In this document: positions 35,726 through 44,656 of the stretch, one piece after another
Layout: each line of letters begins with the position of its first letter
How positions within the stretch are numbered: the stretch's first letter is position 1
NCBI RefSeq assembly: GCF_002161805.1
Contig: NZ_NFIP01000007.1
Span: 85,346-149,345, forward strand
DNA length: 64,000 bases
From: Collinsella sp. An307
Lineage (GTDB): Bacteria; Actinomycetota; Coriobacteriia; Coriobacteriales; Coriobacteriaceae
Reading direction: 5' to 3'
Position numbers and translations under genes: made by a program
The notes under the pieces: generated by a model
Databases searched by the model: none
Told to the model about the DNA's origin: nothing
The model's input: the letters and a program-made list of their open reading frames with translations, nothing else

Positions 35726-36091
35726 CTACTCGGCAGCCGGAGCCTCAGCCTCAGCGGTGGCCGTCTTCTTGGTGGCGCGCGAGGTGGCCTGGACCTTGGT
35801 GACCTTCAGCTTAGTGAGCTGCTGACGGTGACCCTTGAGGCGACGATAGCGCTTGCGCTTCTTGAACTTGAAGACGATCTGCTTCTCGCCCTTGAACTGA
35901 TCGACGATCTCAGCCGTGACCTTGGCCTTAGCGAGCTTGGCGGCGTCGGTGACGATCTTCTTGCCGTCATTCAGGAAGATGACGGGGAGCTCGACCTTAT
36001 CGCCGACGTTGCCCTCGAGCTTCTCGACGGTGATGACGTCGTCGGTGGCGACTTTGTACTGCTTGCCGCCGGTGGAAACGATTGCGTACAT
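35726..36091 (-). CDS. rplU: 50S ribosomal protein L21, 121 aa
   Basis: Starts MYAIVSTGGKQYKVATDD and contains FKFKKRKRYRRLKGHRQQ, both typical. The C-terminus has a short Ala/Thr/Glu tail (TAEAEAPAAE). First gene of the rplU-rpmA-obg-nadD-yqeK-rsfS run. Confidence 0.97.
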   Translation of the reverse strand: MYAIVSTGGKQYKVATDDVITVEKLEGNVGDKVELPVIFLNDGKKIVTDAAKLAKAKVTAEIVDQFKGEKQIVFKFKKRKRYRRLKGHRQQLTKLKVTKVQATSRATKKTATAEAEAPAAE

Positions 36092-36132
36092 TCTCTAGAC
36101 CCTTCATGCATCTGTTAGTGCAACAGCCGAGA

Positions 36133-36161
36133 ACTATAGCAGCCTCTGAGGTGCACGTCAA
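36133..36161 (-). promoter_or_regulatory. Promoter of rplU-rpmA
   Basis: TTGACG, 17-nt spacer, TATAGT on the minus strand, the strongest consensus match in the window. Predicted leader is about 35 nt. Confidence 0.85.
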
Positions 36162-36214
36162 TGAAAATTCCCAGCTCGTACACAAGTTTTTGACACCTTA
36201 TCGGTGCGGGACGC

Positions 36215-36958
36215 TTACAGGGGGTCGATGCGACCGCCCTGCTCGTCCTCTCCGTACTGATCTGCACGCTCGACCTCGATACGCGTAAAGCAGGCGAGCT
36301 CAGGTGTTCCGGTTGAGGTGATGGGCTCGGTCTCCAGCGTGCCGGTGAGAACGCGGTCGATTGCCGTGAGGAGGATCTCCGGGCGAAGGGAGCCCTCGTT
36401 GCTGGAGCGGGTTTTGAGCGTGATGTTCACGCCCCCGTCAGCTTGCTCCACAAACCACGCTGCGAGCGTGGCGGAAAGATCGAGCACCTTCTCCTTCTTA
36501 CCGCGCAGGTAGTTCACCTTGCCCAGCGACGCGACGGTACCGAGTGCACGATCGATATCTTCTGCCGTATACGACGTAGCAAGGTGGATGTGGTAATCCT
36601 GACGCGTGATCAGAAGGCCGAGAGTAGTCGCGCGCATATCGATGTAGCCGGCCTGCGTAGGAGCAAGGTCCTTTGGAGTTGCGGCGGTAAGCCTCTCAAG
36701 CGCCTCTGGGGCAGGGACGTAGCTTTTAAGGACGAGGTCGTACCATTCGCAGACTGACGACGTCGCTACCGGCAGGGCCGAAGAGAACGCGATGCGCATA
36801 TGCGGCGAGAAGCCCTGCGTGACGGCATAAGGAAGCCCTGCACGACGCACGGATCGCTCGACGGTGCGAGCGACTTCCAAATGTCCGAGATGCTTGAGCC
36901 TCCCCTGCTTGACATAGCGGACGCGCAGACAGAAAAGCGTGGGTTCCGCTACGGTCAT
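36215..36958 (-). CDS. DUF2344 / TIGR03936-type radical SAM partner protein, 247 aa
   Basis: The family always accompanies, or is fused to, the TIGR03960-type radical SAM protein and has no known biochemical role. Recognisable text is VRYVKQGRLKHLGHLEVARTVERS and PYAVTQGFSPHMRIAFSSALP. ATG 36958 overlaps the radical SAM stop by 4 nt; the longer open frame lies inside that gene. It ends just upstream of the rplU promoter region. Confidence 0.88.
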   Translation of the reverse strand: MTVAEPTLFCLRVRYVKQGRLKHLGHLEVARTVERSVRRAGLPYAVTQGFSPHMRIAFSSALPVATSSVCEWYDLVLKSYVPAPEALERLTAATPKDLAPTQAGYIDMRATTLGLLITRQDYHIHLATSYTAEDIDRALGTVASLGKVNYLRGKKEKVLDLSATLAAWFVEQADGGVNITLKTRSSNEGSLRPEILLTAIDRVLTGTLETEPITSTGTPELACFTRIEVERADQYGEDEQGGRIDPL

Positions 36959-38832
36959 GATCTCTCCCCTATCAGAACGTTTTCTGCGCCGAGCGTCGGG
37001 CACACGCCGCAGCCGGTGCAGCTCTCCCTTGTGCAATCGGCCGTGGTCTTTCCCGCGAGGGCGCGCCGCCATTCCCGCTCAAGAAACCCGCGCGAGACGC
37101 CGGGACTCGTATGCTCCCAGGGAAGGCGCGCATCAAGGGGGAACTCCTCATGCGCCACCTCGCGCAGGTCTATACCGCATGCGGCAGCTGCGTCAAGCCA
37201 GCGGTCGAGCTCGAAATGCTCGGACCATGCGTCGAAGCGCTGCCCGCGCTCCCATGCGCCAAGAATGACCGGGGCGAGGGCGCGCCCGCCGCGCGACAGG
37301 ACGGCCTCGATAAGGGACGTCTCGGCGTCATGGTAGTGCACACGCACAGCCTTGTTGCGCACGCTTTTGAGCAGGAGCTGCTGGCGCCGCTTGACCTCGT
37401 CGTCATCGAGCTGGGCGCACCACTGGAAGGGCGTCCATGCCTTAGGGATGAATACGGCGACCGAGACGGAGACGGAGAGGCCTCCGCGCTGGCCTTTGGG
37501 GACGACCTCACGAGCAATGTCGAGGACGTGGTCGGCAAGCTCGGCAATGGCGACAATGTCCTCGTCGGTCTCACCGGGAAGTCCCATCATGAAGTAGAGC
37601 TTGCAGCGGCGCCATCCGGCCTCAAAAGCCGCGTGGACGGCGCGCTCAAGATCCTCTTCCGTCACGTTCTTGTTGATGATGTCGCGCAGGCGCTGGCTTC
37701 CCGCCTCCGGTGCAAAGGTGAGGCCGCCCTTCTTCTCGCCCGCAACGGCAAGAGCCATCTCAACGCCAAAGGAGTCCAGGCGCTGCGAAGGAACCGATAC
37801 AGAGACCCCGGTCCCTTCCAGTCGGTGGTTCAGCCTCGTGAGGATCTCTTTCACGCAGGAATGGTCCGTGGTAGAGAGCGAGGTGAGCGAGACCTCGTCG
37901 TAGCCTGTCTTCTCGAGGCCGCGCATAACGGAAGAGACAATCTGGTCGGCGGTACGCTCGCGCACCGGGCGGTAGGTGATGCCGGCCTGGCAGAAACGGC
38001 ATCCACGGGCGCAGCCGCGCAGCACCTCGACCGACAGGCGGTCGTGAACGAGCTCGGTATAGGGGACGATGGACTGCGCCAAGGGGTCGGTCGCGCCAAA
38101 GTCACGCACCACGCGCTTGTAGACGACAGGAGGTACCTCTGCGCCATCTACGGGAACGGTATAGCCCCAGCGCGTGCACAGTTCGTCATGGCGGACCTCG
38201 TAGAGCGGGGGAACGTAGACGCCGCCTACCTTGGCAAGTTCGAGCAAGATCTCGGCCCGCGAGCGCCCTTCATCCCGCAGGCGTCGATGGATCTCGCAGA
38301 ACTCGACAATCTGCTCCTCACCCTCGCCGATGAGGATGGCGTCGAAGAAGTCGCAGTAGGGCTCGGGGTTGTAGATGGAGGGTCCGCCCGCGATGACGAG
38401 CGGGTCATCCTCCCCGCGATCGGCAGCGAACTTGGGGATGCCGGCGAGGTCGAGGCCCTCGAGCACATTGGTGACCGCCATCTCGTGCGGGATGTGGAAC
38501 CCTACAACGTCAAAGGACGCAGCCGGGGCCGCCCCCTCGAGTGAAAGAAGCGGGATGCCGGCAGTACGCATCGCATCTGCCATATCGACCCAGGGAATGT
38601 ACCCACGCTCACATGAGATGCCGGGCGCACGGTTGAGCGCCGCGTAGAGGATGGCTATGCCCTGGTTGGGTAGACCGACATCATACACATCCGGGTAAAT
38701 GAGGCAGGCGCGGTATGAGGCATCCTGCTCGGAGAGCGTACCCCACTCGTGGTTGATATAGCGGCTCGGTTTCTCTACATGGGCGAGAAGCGGTTCAATG
38801 TCCGCGAATCGGTTCTGGTACGGTGTGCGCAC
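36955..38832 (-). CDS. B12-binding-type radical SAM protein (TIGR03960 family), 625 aa
   Basis: The N-terminal 170 residues look like the cobalamin-binding-type Rossmann domain of this class (GVGLPNQG-like DVGLPNQGIA, VIAGGPSIYNPEP). The radical SAM cluster ligands C274, C278 and C281 lie in CARGCRFCQAG. An additional four-Cys pattern (CTRESCTGCGVC) at the extreme C-terminus resembles an auxiliary iron-sulfur site. GTG start with a near-perfect GGAGGTGATC SD. Function unknown; its conserved neighbour rplU suggests a link to ribosome or RNA biology. Confidence 0.9.
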   Translation of the reverse strand: MRTPYQNRFADIEPLLAHVEKPSRYINHEWGTLSEQDASYRACLIYPDVYDVGLPNQGIAILYAALNRAPGISCERGYIPWVDMADAMRTAGIPLLSLEGAAPAASFDVVGFHIPHEMAVTNVLEGLDLAGIPKFAADRGEDDPLVIAGGPSIYNPEPYCDFFDAILIGEGEEQIVEFCEIHRRLRDEGRSRAEILLELAKVGGVYVPPLYEVRHDELCTRWGYTVPVDGAEVPPVVYKRVVRDFGATDPLAQSIVPYTELVHDRLSVEVLRGCARGCRFCQAGITYRPVRERTADQIVSSVMRGLEKTGYDEVSLTSLSTTDHSCVKEILTRLNHRLEGTGVSVSVPSQRLDSFGVEMALAVAGEKKGGLTFAPEAGSQRLRDIINKNVTEEDLERAVHAAFEAGWRRCKLYFMMGLPGETDEDIVAIAELADHVLDIAREVVPKGQRGGLSVSVSVAVFIPKAWTPFQWCAQLDDDEVKRRQQLLLKSVRNKAVRVHYHDAETSLIEAVLSRGGRALAPVILGAWERGQRFDAWSEHFELDRWLDAAAACGIDLREVAHEEFPLDARLPWEHTSPGVSRGFLEREWRRALAGKTTADCTRESCTGCGVCPTLGAENVLIGERS

Positions 38833-38835
38833 GCC

Positions 38836-39789
38836 CTAGATCACCTCCGCAGAGCCCTGTGCCTGAGAGACGCCGGCCCTAACCTGATTCACGAGGTCGT
38901 TACCGCGTGATACGGCGTCGCGCGCGACGCCGGCGGCCGTCCGCACGCGCTCGTTCAGCCGGTCGTACTCAAGGCCGTGCGCATAGAGGGCGGCAAGCGC
39001 CATACCCATTCCGTAGGTACCGAATCCGCCGATGAGGCCTTTGACCGCAAAGGACAGGCGCGGCACCTGTGCGCAGGCCGCGCGCGACAGCGTGCGGAGC
39101 ACAAGGCCCGAAAGCACCACGCCGGCAATCTCATAACCGCGTTCGGGACGCAGGCGGTAGCCGTAGGTGGAGGCCAGCTTGAGTGCCATACCCACCTCGG
39201 CGAAGGTCATGACGGGGAAATTGGAACCGGGCATGAACACGAGGACGCCTGTGGCGAGGTTTGCGAGCGCGGTGGTGGTGACGATGCGGTTCGCCGCCGC
39301 CTCGCGCATGAACGGGAAGTTGGCCGCAAAAGCAGCGTCCTTCTCAGTGCGGTCGAGGATCCAGCGAGAAAGCGCATCTTTAAGGTGGGCAGGATCAGAA
39401 GCGGCGATGAGGCCAAGGAGCGGCGTGTCAGCTTCGATGAAGGGCACCTCGACGCTTGAGTCGGCGATAACGCAGACGGGAGCGCCGCCGATCACGAGCT
39501 TCTGCACCGCATCTTCGAGGTAGGGAGAGCCCGAGGTGAGGACGAGCACCACATCCGTGTCCGCCTTGGGCACGACGGGCTCGGCCACAAGGCGCTCCAC
39601 GCGCACGAGCGCTGAGGTGGTCTGTGGTACGAAGGCGTCGCGAACCGCCTCGACGGTTGCGCGCGGAGCGGTGGCGTCAACGTAGACGGCTACGCGAACC
39701 GGCGTATCCGATTCGAGCGTTGCGTCCATGCCGAGCTTGAAGGCGTTCATGACGCCGCTTAGGGGAAGCTGCTCCCAGGGGATCTTCAT
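38836..39789 (-). CDS. Uncharacterised protein with hydrophobic C-terminal half, possibly DUF697-like, 317 aa
   Basis: I cannot name it with confidence. The first 150 residues resemble an alpha/beta sensor or nucleotide-binding fold (RVAVYVDATAPRATVEAV, VVLVLTSGSPY, APVCVIADSS). The second half has Gly/Ala-rich hydrophobic helices (TGVLVFMPG, AGVVLSGLVLRTL, VKGLIGGFGTYGMGMAL), loosely like DUF697 proteins. ATG 39789 has GAAGGG at 6 nt; an alternative GTG at 39819 overlaps the rodA stop by 4 nt. It sits between rodA and the radical SAM pair, probably in the mre/rod transcript. Confidence 0.75.
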   Translation of the reverse strand: MKIPWEQLPLSGVMNAFKLGMDATLESDTPVRVAVYVDATAPRATVEAVRDAFVPQTTSALVRVERLVAEPVVPKADTDVVLVLTSGSPYLEDAVQKLVIGGAPVCVIADSSVEVPFIEADTPLLGLIAASDPAHLKDALSRWILDRTEKDAAFAANFPFMREAAANRIVTTTALANLATGVLVFMPGSNFPVMTFAEVGMALKLASTYGYRLRPERGYEIAGVVLSGLVLRTLSRAACAQVPRLSFAVKGLIGGFGTYGMGMALAALYAHGLEYDRLNERVRTAAGVARDAVSRGNDLVNQVRAGVSQAQGSAEVI

Positions 39790-39815
39790 GATGAGCCCTT
39801 CGTCAAAGGTTGTTG

Positions 39816-41021
39816 TCACGCTGCTTTAGCGCGACATCTCCAGATAGATTGTACGATGCCCACGGCCGTGCACTGCGCGATCATGGAAGATGAACCAAAG
39901 CTTATGAAAGGCAGCGGGATGCCCGTGATGGGCATGAGGCCGATGCACATGCCGATATTCTCGAAGATCTGGAACATCCACATGCCCACGATGCCCACGC
40001 ATACAAGGCGCAAAAACAGGTTGTCGCTCTTCACGGCTACGTGGATAGTCGAGAGCATAAGGGTGGCAAAGAGGATGAGGACGAGCATGGCGCCGGCGAA
40101 GCCGAACGTCTCGGATAGAAGCGCGAACACAAAGTCGGTATGCGCCTCGGGCAAGAAGCCAGACCCGGACTGGGTGGCGTTGCCGATCCCCTTTCCAAAG
40201 AATCCGCCGGAGCCCACGGCGATCAGCGACTGCAGAAGGTTGTAGCCGTCGCTCGACGTATCGGCGGAGGGGTCGATGAAGACGAGCAGGCGGTTCATCT
40301 GATACTGCTTGATAAGCGAGGCGCTGTCTCCAAAGAGGCCGTCAATGACCGAGTCCGTTGCCAAGATGAGGGACACAAGACCGATGATGAGGGCGATGGT
40401 TGAAAGCACCCACTCCTTGCGCGCGCCGCTCATCATGATGATCACTGCTCCGGCGAAAAACACCACGAGCGAGCTGCCCAGGTCACCTTGGATGATGATG
40501 CATACGAACGGGATGGCGAGCATGCCGCAGAGCTTCATGTAGTCGCGCACGGTATCGATGCGTCCGTTGTACTGCGCACCGAGCGAAGCCATGAAAAAGA
40601 CCGTGAGGAGCTTTGCGATCTCTACCGGCTGGAAGGTGAGTCCGATGAGCGGAAGGCGAATCCATCCCGTCATGCCCTGCGCGTTATGGGAAAGGCCGGG
40701 TACGAACGGCAGGAAGATGCAGACGATGTCGGCCACAAGAAGTGCGGTCGAGATATTGGCGAGGTTGCGGAGGTCCGAGCGCCAAACGGCCGTAGCGCAG
40801 ATGATGCCGAGCGCGATGCCGAGCAAGTGGCGCGAGAAGGAGGCGTCGGCGATGGTGAGCGATGCGGACCAGATCACCAGGGAGCCAAACGCCATAAGAC
40901 CGACCCATGCGGCCAGCACGCCAACCTGCAACGTGGAGCGCCAGCTACCCTTAGCTTGCGAACGAGAGCGGTTTACGCGTCGGAGGCTGCTCTGAGAGCG
41001 CGACTGTGCTTGAAGCGGCAT
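39816..41021 (-). CDS. rodA: Peptidoglycan glycosyltransferase RodA (SEDS family), 401 aa
   Basis: Polymerises glycan strands for lateral wall growth with its partner PBP2. About ten transmembrane helices; the SEDS signatures GWIRLPLIGLTFQPVEIAK, EAHTDFVFALLSE and PLPFISFGSSS are intact. A basic N-terminal cytoplasmic tail of about 28 residues precedes the first helix. GGGAGG at 8 nt before ATG. Directly downstream of mrdA. Confidence 0.96.
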   Translation of the reverse strand: MPLQAQSRSQSSLRRVNRSRSQAKGSWRSTLQVGVLAAWVGLMAFGSLVIWSASLTIADASFSRHLLGIALGIICATAVWRSDLRNLANISTALLVADIVCIFLPFVPGLSHNAQGMTGWIRLPLIGLTFQPVEIAKLLTVFFMASLGAQYNGRIDTVRDYMKLCGMLAIPFVCIIIQGDLGSSLVVFFAGAVIIMMSGARKEWVLSTIALIIGLVSLILATDSVIDGLFGDSASLIKQYQMNRLLVFIDPSADTSSDGYNLLQSLIAVGSGGFFGKGIGNATQSGSGFLPEAHTDFVFALLSETFGFAGAMLVLILFATLMLSTIHVAVKSDNLFLRLVCVGIVGMWMFQIFENIGMCIGLMPITGIPLPFISFGSSSMIAQCTAVGIVQSIWRCRAKAA

Positions 41022-41035
41022 ATGGTCAACCTCCC

Positions 41036-43093
41036 TTACCGGACCGCGCTGTTGCCGGAGTCGGACGAGGTATCGGGCGCATCGTAGATAACGCCGAGGA
41101 CATCGCGGATGGCGCGTGACGCCGTGGCAGAGCCGCCACCGCCCTGTTCGAGCACGGCGGCGACCACGTATTTGGGGTCGTCAGCCGGCGCATAGGCGCA
41201 GAACCACGCGTAGTCGTCCTCGTTGTTCTTCTGACCCGTCCCCGACTTACCGGCGACCTCGACGGGAAGGTTGTTGAAGTGCGAGGCAAGGGACCGGTCC
41301 GTGGAGTAGATAACATCATGGATGCCACGCTTTACCAGCGCGAGGTCATCCTCTGAGTTGATCTTTGCCTCGAGACGTACCTTCTTACCGGATTCGTTGT
41401 AGAGATAGGCGTCTCCCTCCCCTTCTCGGGAGACCGCGGAATGAAAGACATGCGGTGTGTACTCGACGCCGTTCATGGCGATACCCGCGTAGACGCAGGC
41501 CATCTGAAGCGGCGTGACGAGGATGTCGCCCTGACCGATGACGATGTTGGTCATGTCACCCGGGTTCCACGTACGTTGGTCGGCGGGCCAGTCCGAGAAA
41601 TACTCCTCTTTCCACTTGGCATCGGGGACGCGTCCTTCAGCCTCGCTAGGGAGGTCTACTCCCGTCCTCGAGCCCAGGCCCCACCGGCGGAACATCTCCT
41701 GAAGGCCTTCGGGCGCCTTGTCGTAGTAGAAGAAATCGCGACCGATATCGTAGAACACCGGGTCGCAGGAGTTGGCAATACCGGACTGCAGGTTCATGGT
41801 GCCGTGGCCTGATTCGAGCCAGCATTTCTTGCCATCCGCCTCGCCGTTGCCCGTCCAGAAACCGGTGCATTCCGTAGTGCGGGATGACGAGTAGATGCCG
41901 TACTCAAGACCGGCAAGGGCGGAGAGGACCTTGATGGTTGATGCGGACATGTACTGACCGTTGATGGCGCGGTCGAGCATGGGCGTGCCGCTTTCCTCAC
42001 TGTTGAGCTCGTTCCACACCTCGGTGGACACGCCGCCCACAAAGACACTCGGGTCAAAGGTGGGAAGGCTCGCGAGGCCGAGGATCTCCCCGTTGGTGCA
42101 ATCGAGGCACACACAGGCGCCGGCACCGGCGTTTTCGTAACCAGACTGCTTGGCGACGTCGATGGCGTGCTTAAGGCCGTCCTCGCACGCCTGCTGAATC
42201 TTGACGTCGATGGTGAGCTTGATATCGGAACCGGCGCGCGCCTCAACCGAGGAGCTCTGCCCGGTTACGTTGCCGGAGGCATCGACAGTTACGATCTGCT
42301 CGCCTTTAATGCCCTGCAAAAGAGACTCGTACTCGTATTCGACACCGGCCTGACCGACGACGTCGCCTGAGCTGTAGGTGATCTGGCTAGCGTCTCCGGC
42401 GCCCGCCTCCTTTTGAGCGTCGAGTTGCTCTTGGGTGACGGTGCCGGTGTAGCCGAGAACGTGCGCGGCGAGTGACCCGTAAGGGTATTGACGCTCGGTC
42501 CTCTCGTCCACCACAACACCAGAAAAGTCTGCCGCGTGCTCTTGGATGTAGGCGATGGTGGAGCGACGCACATCGGTGGCGATGGTATGGCGCGCCTGCG
42601 CGCCCTCAGTGTTGTCCTGAATGTTGCGGAGCGCGGCAACATAGGGGATGCCAAGCACATTGGAGAGGTGACGTACGAGAACCGTGTCATCGGCAAGGTC
42701 CCGGTAGGCCGTTACCGCAAGCGACGGGCGGTTGGTGACGAGCGCGTTGCCGTTGCGGTCCAGAATGCGTCCGCGCGGCGCCGAGGTGCGGACGGTGCGC
42801 GTCTGGTTTTGCTGTGAGAGCGTGTCGTAATAGTCGGAGCTGACCATTTGCATGCTCCAAAGCTTTGCCGTGAGAGCGGCAAACATCGCACCTACGCCTG
42901 CCATAAGGAAGCGGAAGCGCCCCTTAAAGGTGACGCCGAGGGTGTTTCCCTCCCCTTCCGACGCGCGTGGGCGCGTGCCGTTGGCCGTGTCGTAGGTGTA
43001 CTTGCCCGAGTAGCCCCTCAGAAAAATGAGCGACGCGATGATGACAAGGAGCAGCACCAGGCCAGCTACGAGAACGATGATCTGAGCATCCAT
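41036..43093 (-). CDS. mrdA: Penicillin-binding protein 2 (class B transpeptidase of elongation), 685 aa
   Basis: Cross-links new peptidoglycan with RodA. An N-terminal membrane helix (about 5-25) and a second hydrophobic segment (about 63-80) precede the dimerisation domain (RTSAPRGRILDRNGNAL). Transpeptidase motifs: SXXK in SASTIK, the second in ANSCD (Asp where SXN usually ends in Asn), and KSGTGQ as KTG box. AGGAG at 6 nt. It is the mreBCD-linked PBP. Confidence 0.94.
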   Translation of the reverse strand: MDAQIIVLVAGLVLLLVIIASLIFLRGYSGKYTYDTANGTRPRASEGEGNTLGVTFKGRFRFLMAGVGAMFAALTAKLWSMQMVSSDYYDTLSQQNQTRTVRTSAPRGRILDRNGNALVTNRPSLAVTAYRDLADDTVLVRHLSNVLGIPYVAALRNIQDNTEGAQARHTIATDVRRSTIAYIQEHAADFSGVVVDERTERQYPYGSLAAHVLGYTGTVTQEQLDAQKEAGAGDASQITYSSGDVVGQAGVEYEYESLLQGIKGEQIVTVDASGNVTGQSSSVEARAGSDIKLTIDVKIQQACEDGLKHAIDVAKQSGYENAGAGACVCLDCTNGEILGLASLPTFDPSVFVGGVSTEVWNELNSEESGTPMLDRAINGQYMSASTIKVLSALAGLEYGIYSSSRTTECTGFWTGNGEADGKKCWLESGHGTMNLQSGIANSCDPVFYDIGRDFFYYDKAPEGLQEMFRRWGLGSRTGVDLPSEAEGRVPDAKWKEEYFSDWPADQRTWNPGDMTNIVIGQGDILVTPLQMACVYAGIAMNGVEYTPHVFHSAVSREGEGDAYLYNESGKKVRLEAKINSEDDLALVKRGIHDVIYSTDRSLASHFNNLPVEVAGKSGTGQKNNEDDYAWFCAYAPADDPKYVVAAVLEQGGGGSATASRAIRDVLGVIYDAPDTSSDSGNSAVR

Positions 43094-43102
43094 ACGCTAC
43101 TC

Positions 43103-43657
43103 CTAACGGATGCCCTTAAAGCGCGTCCCCTTGCCGCGAGCGCTGAAACTGCGGCTTGAACCAGAGACCTGGGAGAGCCCCATCATAAAGAGCGCCCCGA
43201 TAAGCGACGAGAGTATGCCGCTCGCAAGACCATGCCCGAGCAGCGCGGTGAGGATACTTCCCTCAACGCCCATAATGACAAGTGCGAGGCCGTAGACAAG
43301 ATTCTCGGCAATGAGCGTGATGGCAAGGAACTGGAAGGAGCGGGATGAAAGCGCACCGCCCACGCCCGCGCTGGCTGTGGCAAGCGAGAACGAGCCGACC
43401 GTGAGGATGAGCGCCATAAGACCGACGGGAACAGGCGCGGAGAGATCGTAGCTGAGACCCGAAATAAAGCCGACGATGGCAGCAAGACCCGCATCGCCCT
43501 GAAGAGCGATGGCGCAGGCGAATGCGGCCATGAAGTTGATCCGGCCACCAAAGACGGAGATTTGCGGACCCAAGGCCACCTGGAGAATGAAAGCGATGAC
43601 GCCCGCAATGATGATGGCACGGTTGCCGCGCCCCGTATCACGGTAATCAAAAGGCAT
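43103..43657 (-). CDS. mreD: Rod shape-determining protein MreD, 184 aa
   Basis: A five- to six-helix membrane protein with low family conservation; the position between mreC and mrdA supports the call. Hydrophobic segments and the basic tail (SFSARGKGTRFKG) are visible. ATG 43657 has GGGGAG at 9 nt; a GTG at 43663 overlapping the mreC stop is the alternative. Confidence 0.88.
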   Translation of the reverse strand: MPFDYRDTGRGNRAIIIAGVIAFILQVALGPQISVFGGRINFMAAFACAIALQGDAGLAAIVGFISGLSYDLSAPVPVGLMALILTVGSFSLATASAGVGGALSSRSFQFLAITLIAENLVYGLALVIMGVEGSILTALLGHGLASGILSSLIGALFMMGLSQVSGSSRSFSARGKGTRFKGIR

Positions 43658-43659
43658 CG

Positions 43660-44640
43660 TCACTCACTCCCCTCGGTTGTGTCGGTTGATTCAGTCGAGC
43701 CTTCGCCAGATGCGTCACCCTGGCTTCGCTCCCCACCGGCGGGCGTATTGTTTGCCGAGACAACGTCTTCGTCAGTGGCGGTCTGCTCCTCGGTAAGAGA
43801 GGTTATTACCAAAACCTCCTCGTTGCTCTCGGTTCTCGATGCGGAACTCACAATAATCGTGTAGTAGACATCGTTGGAGTTCTTGGTAACCGAGGCAACC
43901 GTACCTATGGGAAGGCCCTTGGGATACACGCCGCCAATGCCTGAGGTGATGATGATGTCTCCCTCTTTAACGTCTGCATCGACGGAGACGTAATCCATGC
44001 GCAGCGTGCCGTCGGGCTGGCCCTGGACCATGCCCTGTGCGCGGGTGTCCTGGATCATTGCGGAGACGCCAGACCCCTCGTCCGTTAGAAGGCGAACCGT
44101 GGAGGCATTGGGGGCAACCTCGATAACCTGACCGATAACGCCCGTGGAGTTGGTGACGGGCATGTTCACGGAGATGCCGTCAAGAGACCCTTTGTCGATG
44201 GTGACCGTGTCAGACCAGGCATCCGAGGACTGGCCAATGATGCGGGCAGCTGTCGACTGGAGGTTGTAGGTAGACTGCAAATCGAGCAGCTTCTCGAGCC
44301 GCTCGGATGTCGCCTGGTATTCAGCAAGTTCAGCCACGCGTGCGGTAAGCTCGGCATTCTCGGCCTCGAGCTCATCAAGGGTGGCACGCGAAGCGGTGAG
44401 GTTGCCAAAGATATTCCCGACAGCGTTGAAGGGTGCCGAAACGAGATTGCCGGCCATGCGCGCGGGCGTGGTGATTGTCGTGACGCCGGCGCGCAGGGTA
44501 TGGATGGGACCGGACTCCCCCTCACGAAGGTAGAACGTGAGGACGAGAATCGATACCACACATAAGACAATCAACGGGCGCAAACCCGTTGATTGCCGTC
44601 TTTGATTCAGGTTGGTCGAGTAGCTCTGATACTTAGGCAA
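43660..44640 (-). CDS. mreC: Rod shape-determining protein MreC, 326 aa
   Basis: A bitopic scaffold of the elongasome: one N-terminal transmembrane helix (about 22-38), a coiled coil (ELEAENAELTARVAEL) and the beta-barrel MreC domain (NSTGVIGQVIEVAP, GDIIITSGIGGVYPKGLPIG). The last 45 residues are a Glu/Ser/Thr-rich tail. TTG start with GGAGGG at 9 nt. Confidence 0.95.
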   Translation of the reverse strand: MPKYQSYSTNLNQRRQSTGLRPLIVLCVVSILVLTFYLREGESGPIHTLRAGVTTITTPARMAGNLVSAPFNAVGNIFGNLTASRATLDELEAENAELTARVAELAEYQATSERLEKLLDLQSTYNLQSTAARIIGQSSDAWSDTVTIDKGSLDGISVNMPVTNSTGVIGQVIEVAPNASTVRLLTDEGSGVSAMIQDTRAQGMVQGQPDGTLRMDYVSVDADVKEGDIIITSGIGGVYPKGLPIGTVASVTKNSNDVYYTIIVSSASRTESNEEVLVITSLTEEQTATDEDVVSANNTPAGGERSQGDASGEGSTESTDTTEGSE

Positions 44641-44656
44641 GAGCTATAGCCCTCCT

